DNA from: DATLFA01 sp035525225 | Lineage (GTDB): Bacteria > Actinomycetota > Acidimicrobiia > Acidimicrobiales > WLNW01 | Length of the DNA: 64,000 bases | Direction of reading: 5' to 3' | Assembly: GCA_035525225.1 (NCBI GenBank) | Contig: DATLFA010000045.1 | Span: 1 to 64,000 of the forward strand | Shown: one piece after another, positions 7,996 through 17,400 of the stretch | How the letters are laid out: every line of letters begins with the position of its first letter | How positions within the stretch are numbered: the first letter of the stretch is position 1 | Notes under the pieces: generated by a model | Told to the model about the DNA's origin: nothing | The model's database searches: none | Seen by the model: only the letters and a program-made list of their open reading frames with translations | Program-made: the position numbers and the translations under genes

Positions 7996-10058
7996 CCGAC
8001 CGGGCGATCGTGGGGACCGCGCGATGTGCTGTCGCCATCGGCGCCGCGCTGGCGATAGGTGGGACCTGCGTGAGCCTCGTAACCGGCCACATCGGCTACT
8101 GGTGGGCGTCGCACACCGCAGTGGTGTTCGTGCTCACCGTCGGCTTCGCCGCCGTGGTGTGGGTCGTGCTCCCCCGCCAACCGCGCAACGCTGCCGTGTG
8201 GGCGTTGGCCGCGTCGGCGTTCGGCGGGCTGCGGGTCGTGGCGTCCGCTGCCGTGCCCCTCGTCTCCGGCGCGGACCCGAACACCCTGCGGTACCCGCGC
8301 TACATCCCGAACGAGCACCCCGCGTCGGTCGCGTGGCTGTTCATGATGGCCGAGCCGGCCGTCACCGTCGGGGTCTTCGTGCCCCTGACGTTCGGTCTTC
8401 TCCTGTTCCCGAGCGGGTCGCTGCCGGCGCGCCGGTGGCGCACCGTCGGGTGGTTCGCCGGGCTCTCCATCGTCGCCGTGTGCGTGGCCTACGTCGTGTT
8501 GAGTCGCCCCAGCGCACACCGATCGCCCGAGACCAACGCCGTGCTGGGTTCCGCCCAGTTCGCGGTCACGGTGGCGATGATCCTGGCTGTCGTCGCGCTC
8601 GTCGTGCGCTTTCGGTGCGCCACGGGCGAGTCGCGACAGCAGTGCAAGTGGGTGCTGTGGGGCGCGGGTGTCGCTGCTCTCGCGTTCGCCGCCGGCATCG
8701 TCACTACAGACGAGAGCGACGCGCCGGTACCGCGGATCCTCATCTTCTCGGGGTTCTCGGTGCTCATCGCGTCGTACGGCGTAGCGATCGCCCGCTACCG
8801 CCTCTACGACGTCGACCTGGTCATCTCGCGCACGATCGTCTATGGAACGTTGGCCGTCGTCATCACCGCGGGGTACGTCGGCGCCGTAGTGGGCATCGGC
8901 GAGCTGCTCGGCGCGACCGACGAGCCCAACACCGCACTCGCCATAACGGCAACGGCCGCGGTCGCGGCGACGTTCCAGCCTCTGCGGCGTCGGCTGCAAC
9001 GCATGGTCGACCGGCTCGTGTACGGCCGAAAGGCCACCCCCCACGAGGTGCTGTCGGAGTTCAGCAGGCGGGTTTCGGCCAACGACGATCGGCTCCTCGA
9101 CCTGGTCACGCGATCCCTGGTCGAAGGGACCGGGGCCAGCCACGCCGAGGTGTGGGTCTCGTTCGGGGGGCGGCGGGTCAGGGCGGCCGAGTGGCCTCCC
9201 GGCGGCGCCGGACCGCCCGAGAACGGCGCCCGGTTGCCCATCGACCACGCCGGCGTCGACCTGGGTTCGCTCGTCTTGTCGGTGCGTGGTGGGCAGCGGC
9301 TGTCCGAGCAGGATCGTGTGCTGGCGCGGCAGGTCGCATCAGGGATGGGGCTGGCGCTGCGCAACCGGGCCCTCACCGACACGCTGCAGCGTCGTGTGGC
9401 CGAGCTGCGCCAGTCGAGGCGGCGGCTGGTGGCGCTGCAGGACGAATCGCGTCGACGTCTCGAACGCGACCTCCACGACGGCGCGCAGCAACAGCTCGTC
9501 GCGCTGCGGGTCAAGCTCGGATTGGCCCGGTCGATCGCCCAGAAGGACGGTGCGACACAAGCCGTCGCGACGATAGAAGCACTGGCCGAGGCGGCCGACC
9601 GGGTCGTCGACGCCGTGCGCGACTTTGCCCGCGGGGTGTACCCGCCGCTGCTCGAGGCCGAAGGGCTCGGTCCCACGATCGCGTCGCACGCGCGTCGCGC
9701 ACCGATCCCGGTCACCGTTCTTGCCGACGGGCTCGGTCGCTACGACCGAGAGGTCGAAAGCACGGTCAATGCCTGCGTCGTCGAGGCGCTGTGCAACGTC
9801 ACGAGACACGCCGACGCGAGCAAAGCGGTCGTGACGCTCGCGCAGTGCAACGGTGTCGTGTCGTTCGAGGTTCGCGACGACGGGTCGGGCTTCGACGCCG
9901 AGCAGACGCCCCTCGGTATCGGGTTGACGAACCTGGCCGACCGCGTCGAGGCGCTCGCCGGCAGCTTCTCGGTCTCGTCGATGCCCGGCGCCGGAACGAC
10001 GCTGGTCGGCGCAATCCCGATTCGCGATGCACCGATGCAAGAGGTGGCCGCGCGATGA
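7992..10058 (+). CDS. membrane sensor histidine kinase, NarL/LytS type (first of tandem pair)
   Basis: This 688-residue kinase has roughly eight N-terminal membrane helices (residues 10-290), with the actinobacterial motif ARYRLYDVDLVISRTIVYG, then a GAF-like segment. The HisKA_3 box is ERDLHDGAQQ, with phosphoacceptor His495. The HATPase domain has N-box EALCNVTRHA, G1 DDGSGFD and G2 GIGLTNLADRVEAL. The GTG start overlaps the cyclase stop (GTGA) and its own stop overlaps the next kinase's ATG (ATGA), so all three form one coupled operon. It should autophosphorylate and pass phosphate to one or more of the three local receivers. The membrane input is unknown. Confidence 0.9.
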   Translation: MTDRAIVGTARCAVAIGAALAIGGTCVSLVTGHIGYWWASHTAVVFVLTVGFAAVVWVVLPRQPRNAAVWALAASAFGGLRVVASAAVPLVSGADPNTLRYPRYIPNEHPASVAWLFMMAEPAVTVGVFVPLTFGLLLFPSGSLPARRWRTVGWFAGLSIVAVCVAYVVLSRPSAHRSPETNAVLGSAQFAVTVAMILAVVALVVRFRCATGESRQQCKWVLWGAGVAALAFAAGIVTTDESDAPVPRILIFSGFSVLIASYGVAIARYRLYDVDLVISRTIVYGTLAVVITAGYVGAVVGIGELLGATDEPNTALAITATAAVAATFQPLRRRLQRMVDRLVYGRKATPHEVLSEFSRRVSANDDRLLDLVTRSLVEGTGASHAEVWVSFGGRRVRAAEWPPGGAGPPENGARLPIDHAGVDLGSLVLSVRGGQRLSEQDRVLARQVASGMGLALRNRALTDTLQRRVAELRQSRRRLVALQDESRRRLERDLHDGAQQQLVALRVKLGLARSIAQKDGATQAVATIEALAEAADRVVDAVRDFARGVYPPLLEAEGLGPTIASHARRAPIPVTVLADGLGRYDREVESTVNACVVEALCNVTRHADASKAVVTLAQCNGVVSFEVRDDGSGFDAEQTPLGIGLTNLADRVEALAGSFSVSSMPGAGTTLVGAIPIRDAPMQEVAAR

Positions 10059-12121
10059 GCGATCAGGCGCGGATTCGAACTGCACGCGCGATGACGCTCT
10101 TCGGCGCGGCCTTGGCCATCGGTGGCCTGATGACGTCGCTCGCCACCGGAAACCTCGCGTTCTGGTGGAGATCCTTCGCCGGGCTGGGCACCATGGTCGC
10201 CGTCGCCTTCGCGGTGTTCGTGTGGCTCGTCGTCCCGCACCAGCCCCGCAACGCGGCGGTGTGGTCGATGTCCGCGTCGTTCGGGTTGGGCATCGAAGCC
10301 GCGGGGCTCGGGGTGTTGCCCTTGCTGATGGAGGGGGACCCGCTCGACATCCTCGAGTCATCGTGGGTGCCGGCGGATGCACCGGCTGCCGTTGGTTGGA
10401 CGCTGGTGGTGGTCCGTGCCGCGTCGATCCCCGGTCTGTTCGTGCCATTGACCTTCGGCCTCTTGTTGTTCCCCGACGGCTCCTTCGCATCGAGGCGCTG
10501 GCGACGCGTCGGCGTGTTCGCGGCTGCGGGCATCGTGGCGTTGGCCGCCATGCATGGTTGGTGGCACCGGCCGAGCAATGCGTCCCGCGCGGAAAGCCCG
10601 ATGCTGATCGGCGCGGGAATCGCCTGCGTGTTCGCGGCGGGCTTGTCGGTCGCCGGCCTCGTCACGAAGTTCCGAAAGTGCACGGGCTCGGCGAGGCTCC
10701 AGTTCAAGTGGATCGTCTGGGGCACGGCCATCGGCGTGACGGTCTTCAGTGGGTTCTTCTTCGTGCCCGACACCGCCCACCCGAACGACCTCGTGGTCCT
10801 CGGGGGCACACTCGCCGCCGCCTGCTGGGTCGTCTCCTACGGCATCGCCATCGGTAAGTACCGGCTGTACGACGTCGATGTCGTCATCTCCCGGACGGTC
10901 GTTTTCGCCGGCCTCGCGCTGCTCATCACGACGATTTACGTGGTGGTCGTCGTCGGGCTCGGCTCCGTGTTCGGCGGCTCCGACCTGTGGCTGTCGGTGC
11001 TCGCGACCGCGCTCGTCGCGGTGGTTTTCGAGCCTGTCCGGATTCGCTTCCAATCGTGGGCAAACCGGCTCGTCTACGGCCACCGGGCCACGCCGTACGA
11101 GGTCCTGGGCGAGCTGACGAGCCGTCTCGCGTTCACCGAGAGCGCCGAGCAGTTGCTCGAGCGCCTCGCTGTCCAGCTTCGCTCCGGTACCGGCGCGCAA
11201 CGGGTAACGGTGTGGCTCGACGATGGAGGCGTCCTGCGCCCGGTCGCCGTCGCGCCGGCGGGCGTTGATCCGCGAGAGACCGCGGCGCAGTGGGACACGG
11301 GGCGCGCTTGCGTCGTTCCGATCGACCACGAGGGCGCAGTGCTCGGCCAGCTCACCGTCGAGGAGGGTCCCGGGCTGCCGCTGCACCCGACCGACGTACG
11401 CCTGGCCCAAGATCTGGCCGGGTCCGCGGCGTTGATCCTGAACAAGGTGCGACTCGACCGGGCATTGGCGACCAAGGCGATGGAAATCGACGAGTCCCGT
11501 CGCCGGCTCGTGAGAGCGCAGGACGACGAGCTCCGCCGCCTCGAGCGAGAGCTCAATCACGGCGTCGAGCAGCAGGTGGTCGCGCTCAAGGTCCAGCTCG
11601 GTCTCGCCGGATCGGTCGCACGCAGCGAAGGCAGCGACCGGGCCGCCGAGCTCATCGCACAGGTCGGCGCCGACTCTCAGGATGCGATCGACCAGATCAG
11701 GTTGCTCGCGCAAGGCATCTATCCGCCGCTCCTCGACGCAGAGGGTCTGGAAGCGGCGATCCCGTCGCTCGCCGCTCGGTCCCCGCTCGATGTCCGTGTC
11801 GACGTCGCCCTCTGCCGCCGATATCCGTCCGCGCTCGAAGGTGCCGTGTATTTCTGCGTGTCGGAGTCGCTCACCAACGCGTCGAAATACGCGCGCGGCC
11901 CGGTGTCGGTCACGGTCCGCGATGACGACGGCGTGCTCGCATTCTCGGTGACCGACTCCGGCCCCGGCTTCGACGCCGAACGTTCGAGCAGGGGTTCGGG
12001 CATGTACAACATGGCCGACCGTCTCGATGCGCTCGACGGCAAGCTAACGGTGACATCTCGGCCCGGCGCGCCAACGACGATCTTCGGCGCTCTCCCGCTC
12101 GCGGTGGCGTCGATGTCGTGA
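10055..12121 (+). CDS. histidine kinase paralogue lacking the canonical phosphoacceptor His
   Basis: It is exactly as long as the preceding kinase (688 residues), with the same eight-helix sensor, the motif GKYRLYDVDVVISRTVVFAG, a GAF-like region and HATPase domain. The HATPase boxes are intact: SESLTNASKYA, DSGPGFD and GSGMYNMADRLDAL. The HisKA_3 box reads ERELNHGVEQQ. Asn501 stands where His495 is in the partner, and a His (502) occupies the following Asp position. It may therefore be a pseudokinase acting through heterodimerisation or ATP binding, or it may use the shifted His. The pair clearly arose by duplication, and the ATGA overlap with the first kinase favours equimolar synthesis. 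Confidence 0.88.
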   Translation: MSDQARIRTARAMTLFGAALAIGGLMTSLATGNLAFWWRSFAGLGTMVAVAFAVFVWLVVPHQPRNAAVWSMSASFGLGIEAAGLGVLPLLMEGDPLDILESSWVPADAPAAVGWTLVVVRAASIPGLFVPLTFGLLLFPDGSFASRRWRRVGVFAAAGIVALAAMHGWWHRPSNASRAESPMLIGAGIACVFAAGLSVAGLVTKFRKCTGSARLQFKWIVWGTAIGVTVFSGFFFVPDTAHPNDLVVLGGTLAAACWVVSYGIAIGKYRLYDVDVVISRTVVFAGLALLITTIYVVVVVGLGSVFGGSDLWLSVLATALVAVVFEPVRIRFQSWANRLVYGHRATPYEVLGELTSRLAFTESAEQLLERLAVQLRSGTGAQRVTVWLDDGGVLRPVAVAPAGVDPRETAAQWDTGRACVVPIDHEGAVLGQLTVEEGPGLPLHPTDVRLAQDLAGSAALILNKVRLDRALATKAMEIDESRRRLVRAQDDELRRLERELNHGVEQQVVALKVQLGLAGSVARSEGSDRAAELIAQVGADSQDAIDQIRLLAQGIYPPLLDAEGLEAAIPSLAARSPLDVRVDVALCRRYPSALEGAVYFCVSESLTNASKYARGPVSVTVRDDDGVLAFSVTDSGPGFDAERSSRGSGMYNMADRLDALDGKLTVTSRPGAPTTIFGALPLAVASMS

Positions 12122-12154
12122 ACGGATCGACGAAACCGGTGACGTCGCGTCGGC

Positions 12155-12520
12155 TCAAACGTCCGCAGTCCAGGCCGCGACGATTTCGTCGGGCCCGAAC
12201 GCCGATTTCGAGACGAATGCCACGGCGCCCGCGTCGAGCGCCTGCCGCTGGTATTCCGGATACGTCGACAGCACGACGACGCGAATCCCCGGATGCTCGC
12301 GAGCGATCCGGCGCGTCGCCGCGATGCCATCGATACCCGGCATCGTGATGTCCATCAGTACGAGGTTCGGCGCAAGTGTGGCCACGAGATCGAGCGCCTG
12401 TTCTCCGTCGGCCGCCTCACCGATGACCTCGAAGCCGTCGGTCATCTCGACCACGAGGCGCGCCGCGGACCGGAAGGGCTCCTGGTCGTCCACGATGAGC
12501 ACGTGCACGGTTGGTGTCAC
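12155..12520 (-). CDS. single-domain response regulator (CheY-like receiver only)
   Basis: This 121-residue receiver has acidic residues in VHVLIVDDQEPFR, phosphoacceptor Asp in LVLMDITMPGIDG, the switch Thr/Ser region VVVLSTYPEY and the conserved Lys in VSKSAFGPD. The protein ends directly after the last helix, with no output domain. GTG at 12520 is preferred because GGGGAG lies eight bases upstream; the longer frame to 12580 has no ribosome-binding site. It is convergent with the kinase operon. Lone receivers commonly act as phosphorelay intermediates or phosphate sinks, and a role between the two kinases and the DNA-binding or cyclase outputs is inferred. Confidence 0.85.
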   Translation of the reverse strand: MTPTVHVLIVDDQEPFRSAARLVVEMTDGFEVIGEAADGEQALDLVATLAPNLVLMDITMPGIDGIAATRRIAREHPGIRVVVLSTYPEYQRQALDAGAVAFVSKSAFGPDEIVAAWTADV

Positions 12521-12607
12521 GACTGGCACTCCCCGATCATCGTCGAGAGTCGTCCCTTTCTCTATGGGGATGGCAGGCATGGTGGAGTGTGGATTTCCAC
12601 ACTCGCG

Positions 12608-13273
12608 CTACGACTCGGCGAGGTACAACAAGACGGCGAGAACGCGGCGATTGGACTCAGCTTCGGGCAAAAGATCCAACTTGGTGAAGATCGAGTTGAT
12701 GTTCTTCTCGACGGCACGGGCGGACAGGAATACCGACTTGGCGATGGCGGCGTTGCTTTTGCCGCTGGCGAGCTGCGCGAGCACCTCGGACTCGCGTGGG
12801 GTGAGCCGGTCGAGCTTCGATTCGCGGAGCTGTCGGCGGCCCTCCACCAGTGCGTCGACCACCTTCGGGTCGACGAACGAGCCACCCTGGCAAACGGCGG
12901 TGATCGCCGCCTCCGTCTCGTTCATGTCGCCCACTCTTTCCTTGAGCAGGTACGCGAGCCCGGCCGAGCCGCTCTCGAAGAGCCGGATCGCGTACTCTGG
13001 CTCGACATACTGCGACAACACGACAACACCGACACCTGGGTGGTCGCAACGGATCTGACGAGCGGCGCGAATTCCCTCGTCGGTGTTGGTCGGCGGCATT
13101 CGGATGTCCGTGATGACAACATCGGGCGGGTTGGACCGCACTGCCGCCAGGAGGCCGTCGTAGTCCTCGGCGACCGCGGCCACATCGTAGCCGGCCTCGT
13201 CGAGCAACATGCGAACACCCTCGCGAACGATGAAGCTGTCGTCGGCGAGCACGACTGTGGTCGACGCGTTCAC
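12608..13273 (-). CDS. NarL/LuxR-family two-component response regulator
   Basis: This 221-residue protein has a receiver domain (TTVVLADDSFIVREGVRML, phosphoacceptor Asp in VVITDIRMPP, Lys in YLLKERVGD) and a C-terminal LuxR-type HTH (LTPRESEVLAQLASGKSNAA, then SARAVEKNINSIFTKL). It binds DNA when phosphorylated, by family knowledge. The receiver is strikingly similar to that of the cyclase fusion at 6679-7995 (shared DDS-V-REGVR, TDIRMPP and SQY--PEYAI-L motifs). It is transcribed towards the lone receiver, with 87 bases between, and is probably the transcriptional output of the adjacent kinases. Confidence 0.92.
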   Translation of the reverse strand: MNASTTVVLADDSFIVREGVRMLLDEAGYDVAAVAEDYDGLLAAVRSNPPDVVITDIRMPPTNTDEGIRAARQIRCDHPGVGVVVLSQYVEPEYAIRLFESGSAGLAYLLKERVGDMNETEAAITAVCQGGSFVDPKVVDALVEGRRQLRESKLDRLTPRESEVLAQLASGKSNAAIAKSVFLSARAVEKNINSIFTKLDLLPEAESNRRVLAVLLYLAES

Positions 13274-13363
13274 GGCTCAAACAATACGCCGCTCCAACGC
13301 GTCTTCGTGTGTGAGCGGCTTGTCCAGTGCTCGCGACCGGGCCGTCGTGGCCGCGGTCGTAAT

Positions 13364-14011
13364 TCATCGACTTGGAGCGAATGCGGGTGCTCGGAGCGCA
13401 GCGTCGAGCGTCGATCCGGCGATGGCGACAAGCCCAACGGGGGCCATGCCCAGCCAGAAGAACAAGACCGAACAGCCCGCTACGCACACCGTGGTCGCGT
13501 TGGAGAGCAGTGGCGACACGTTGCGTGTGAACGCGCTGATGAGTAGCACCGCGCCGAGTGAGCCGATGATCACCGCGGCGATGGTGCTGGCGATGGGGCG
13601 GCCGACCTCGTCGGCGTACGCGTCCAAGCCGCCGAGCAGGCTGCGTTCGGCCAGCCACGTTGCGCCCAGCAGGTACGCCGCGAACGCAACATGGAAGGCA
13701 GCCAACAGCAATGACGCCATCGACGTCACCGCGACGACTGCGGTGCGCGTTGCAGGGTTGGAGCGAAACGCGGGTCGCAGGACGTCGCGGCGCCAACCCA
13801 GATCGGCGGTGACGCCGCGCACCAGTCGCCACCGTTGCTCGCGGGCGATGCGCCCGGGCGACCAGCCGTCGAGTTGGCGGGCGTGTGTGTGTTCGGCGTG
13901 ATCGCTGTCGATCTCGGCTCGGCGTTGCATGGCGACGGCGGGCGGGAGGCCGGCGGTGTACCAGTGGGTCCAGTAGCGGGCCAGTCGCGTGGAGTGTGTC
14001 GTCGCGGTCAT
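13364..14011 (-). CDS. membrane protein coupled to PadR regulator
   Basis: This 215-residue protein has a hydrophilic N-terminal half rich in Arg/His and Trp (ARYWTHWYTAGLPPAVAMQR), then four predicted helices (about residues 85-108, 128-150, 155-175 and 180-200). The ATG at 14011 overlaps the upstream PadR stop in an ATGA junction, so the longer frame is rejected. PadR regulators are often coupled to a membrane protein or transporter they control, and this arrangement fits. No named domain is recognised. The N-terminal part resembles HAAS-like signalling proteins that accompany PadR, but this is tentative. Confidence 0.7.
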   Translation of the reverse strand: MTATTHSTRLARYWTHWYTAGLPPAVAMQRRAEIDSDHAEHTHARQLDGWSPGRIAREQRWRLVRGVTADLGWRRDVLRPAFRSNPATRTAVVAVTSMASLLLAAFHVAFAAYLLGATWLAERSLLGGLDAYADEVGRPIASTIAAVIIGSLGAVLLISAFTRNVSPLLSNATTVCVAGCSVLFFWLGMAPVGLVAIAGSTLDAALRAPAFAPSR

Positions 14012-14364
14012 GTCGACCATCCCGGTGAGACGAAGCGGGCGGATTCCGCTCGCGGCATATGTGCGCGCGCGGCGTTCAGTGTCGCCGCTCCTTCGGCCGT
14101 GAGGCGGTAGGTACGCCGTCTCGGCCGGCCACCTCGGGCGTCGTCGTCGAGTTCTTCCCACTCACCGTCGACCATGCCGGCGGTCTCGAGGCGATGAAGG
14201 GCCCGGTAGAGGGTGCCGGTCGCAGTCAAGGGGCGCCCGTCGCCGCTGTCCGCGAGGACCTTCGCGATCGCGAACCCGTGCACGCCGTGGTCTCCGGCGG
14301 CAAGGCAGGCACCCAGGATCTCGACCTCGAGGGGAAGCAGTATTCCGGCTCGACGACGCGGCAT
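14008..14364 (-). CDS. PadR family transcriptional regulator
   Basis: This 118-residue winged-helix repressor has the PadR pattern: LEVEILGACLAAGDHGVHGF (helix 1-2), LTATGTLYRALHRLETAGMV (recognition helix and wing entry) and GGRPRRRTYRLTAEGAATLN (wing and helix 4). The C-terminal dimerisation helix is short, placing it in the small PadR-s2 group. It is translationally coupled to the membrane protein downstream. The operator is probably in the A/T-rich stretch immediately upstream. Its ligand is unknown. Confidence 0.9.
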   Translation of the reverse strand: MPRRRAGILLPLEVEILGACLAAGDHGVHGFAIAKVLADSGDGRPLTATGTLYRALHRLETAGMVDGEWEELDDDARGGRPRRRTYRLTAEGAATLNAARAHMPRAESARFVSPGWST

Positions 14365-14495
14365 GGGAAATTATAAGCATATATCTGAAAATAAGGCAAC
14401 CCTTGCGGATGATCTCTCGCGTGAGGGTTGGCCCGTACTCTGCGAACTCGCGCAGAATACGTTTGGACGAGCGGCGTTGATCGGCGGAGATGCGC
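14365..14495. promoter_or_regulatory. A/T-rich divergent promoter region between PadR and BTAD regulator genes
   Basis: The segment at about 14370-14395 (ATTATAAGCATATATCTGAA) is strikingly A/T-rich for this genome and lies directly upstream of the padR start. It contains the short palindrome ATATAT and TATAAG/CATATA elements suitable as a -10 region or PadR operator. Control of both divergent genes from here is inferred from layout. Confidence 0.5.
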
Positions 14496-17400
14496 ATGGA
14501 TGTCGACATCCGAATGCTGGGCTGCTTCGAGGTCACAACCGCGGGGGGCCAAAGAGTCGCGGCGTGGCCGCGCCGAGCCGCCGGATCGCTGGTGAAGCTG
14601 CTCGCGCTCACTCCGGGGCGACGACTCCACCGCGAGCGCGTGATCGACGCACTGTGGCCGGATCTCACGCTCGTCGACGCGGGTCCGCGGCTCCACAAGG
14701 CCGCGCACTACGCCCGTCGCGCACTCGGGCCGGCGGACGCGTTGGTGCTGCGCGACGATGCGATCGCCCTGTTTCCCGACGCAGAAGTGCGCGTCGACGC
14801 CCTCGCCTTCGACGAGGCCGCCGGTGCCGCGCTGGCGGTACTCGACCCGGTGAAGGTGTCCACTGCGCTCGAGCTGTACACGGGCGAGCTGTTGCCCGAC
14901 GACATCTACGAACCGTGGACCTACCAGCTGCGCGAACGCATCCAGCGGCGTTACGTCGATCTGCTGCGAGGGGCGGGACGATGGGACGACGTGTTGGCCA
15001 TCGATCCGGCCGACGAACAAGCACACCTCGCGTTGCTCCGGCACTATGCGGTTGCCGGTGACCGATCGGCCGCGCTGCGTCAGTACGAACGGATGGAGCG
15101 GGCGCTGCACGAGGAGCTCGGTGTCGAACCGGGCCCCGATGCGATGGCGATACGCGATCGAATGCGCAGCCTTCCGGAGCCCGAGGTCGAGTCTCGCGGT
15201 CGGTCATCCACCCCGGTCCGGTCGCCGACATTGGTCGAACGCGACGAGGTGGTGGAGGCCATGCTGGCCACGTTCCACGAGGCGCAACGAGGCCTCGGCA
15301 GAGTCGTGACCGTTTCCGGAGAGGCGGGCGTCGGCAAGAGTGCGCTGGTCCGCGCCTTCGCGCAGGTGATCGGCGACCGTGCGACGGTCTTGATCGGCGG
15401 CTGCGACGACCTCCTCACGGCCAGCACGTTCGGACCGTTCAAGGACATCGCTCGAGGGACGCCGGACGCGCTTCGCGCGGTCCTCGACGGCGGCGATCCG
15501 AGCCGGGTCCACGAGCTGTTGCTCGACATGCTGTCAGAGCGGCCGACCGTGCTCGTGATCGAGGATGTCCACTGGGCCGACGACGCCACCCTCGATGCCA
15601 TTCGATACCTGGCCCGGCGGATTCCGGGGGTGGCTTCGCTGCTCGTCATCACCTTTCGCGACGAAGAGGCAACGCCCGGCCATCCGTTGCGGCGCCTGCT
15701 CGGTTTCCTCGCGCAAGGAGCCGCGAGTCGCGTGCATCTCGAGCCGTTCAGTCGTGAGGCCGTCGACGAGCTCGCCGCGCGCGCGGGCGTCGAGGTCCCG
15801 AACCTCCACGAGATCACCAGGGGCAATCCCTTCTTCGTCTCCGAGGTACTCGCACAGGGATCCGAGGAAGTACCGGCGACCGTGCGCGACGCCGTGCTCG
15901 CGCGCATCGATGGGCTTCCGCCCGGAGCGAGGACGCTGCTCGAGCGGCTGTCGGTGGTGCCGTCAGGGATCGAACGGTCGCTCGCCGACGCGTTGTGCGA
16001 TGGCGCGGCAACCGAGCAGCTCCGTGTCGTAGAACGTCTCGGCGTGCTCGTGGGTGATTCGTCGACGATCTCCTTCCGCCATGAGTTGGCGCGCCGCGCG
16101 GTGGAGGATTCCCTCACTCCGGCAGAGCGCGTCGAACACCACGCGCGGCTCGCCGAGCTGCTCGACGCGCGAGAAGCCGACCCCGCGCGGGTGATGCACC
16201 ATGCGGTGCAGGCAAACCACGGCGAGCTGGTGGTCAAGGCCGGTCGGGCGGCGGCCTCAGGAGCAGCGCGGGTGGGTGCGCATCGCCAGGTTGCCGAGCA
16301 TCTCCGTGAGGTGCTCCGTCACGATCGTCTGATCTCCGCAACGGTGCGCGCTGACATACTCACGAAGCGATCCGAATCGCTGCAACTGACCAACCAGTTC
16401 GAGGAGTCGCTTCGGGCTGCAGAAGCAGCGGTGTCCGTCGCAGAACAGATCGGTGACGACGAGCGGCTGGCACTGGCGCTGCTGGCCCTCGGTCGCACCG
16501 TGCTCTGGGCGCGTGGGCCGAACGCGGCACAGCGAGCCGTCCGACGCGCCGTGACCGCGCTCGAACCCGACGGTGATCGAGAACTCCGCGCGATCGCCCA
16601 CGCGGATCTCTCTCGCGCGCTCGGCGAGCTCGCCACCGTCGGATCGGTTGCCGAAGGCAGCCACCTGGCGGTCGAGCATGCAACCATCGCGCTCGCGCTG
16701 GCCGAGCAAGTCGGTCGCGCCGATGTGCGCGCCCGCGCGCTCACGTATCTCGGCGGCGAGCGACTGGCGATCGGCGATGGGCGAGGTGCGGCCGACCTCG
16801 ACGAGGCGATCTCGTTGCTGCGTGAGTTCCCCCGCGCCGAGTTTGCCGTTCGTGCGTGCGTCACCGCGTCGGGTGCCGCTTACCGCGCCGGACAGCTCGA
16901 CGTCGCGGAGCGCTACGTGGACCTCGGACTCGCGCTCGCACGCGACACCGAGTTCTTCTCGGGGGAATTCCGTTTGGCGCTGACCCGCGCGGCGGTCCGT
17001 GCCAGCCGGGGACAGTGGTCCCAAGCGGAGGCCGTGTTGCGCGACCTCCTCGGCCGGCCCGGCGATCCCGGCATCATGGCACCGCTCGCGCGCTCGTTGC
17101 TGGCCCGGCTACTCGCGCGGCAGGGAAACTTCGCCGACGCGGCCGACGTTCTCGCACCCGCGCAAAGAGTGGCCGACGAGAGCGATGAGATCCGCCTCGT
17201 CGGGCCGGTGATCGCCGCGCAACTCGAGCTTGCGTGGCTCTCCGGTACCGGTGCCGATCTCCTCGATGTGGCGCAGCGAGCGTTCGGGCTGGCGGAGGCA
17301 TGCGGTCATCTCGTCAGCCGGGCAGAGCTCTGCCGGTACTTGCAGCGAGCCGGGTTCGACGCGCCTGCCGTCAAGGGCGCGCCCGAACCATGGGCGTCCG

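Noticed and set aside
7635..9248. A 537-codon minus-strand frame
   Set aside because: It is antisense to the cyclase and kinase genes, with Asp/Gly/Arg-rich low-complexity sequence.
7712..12121. A continuous open plus-strand frame of 1469 codons spanning both kinases, which would imply one giant kinase
   Set aside because: Its first 780 codons are an Arg-rich out-of-frame reading of the cyclase and first kinase. The first kinase has its own intact frame, and an ATGA overlap marks the second kinase's start at 10055.
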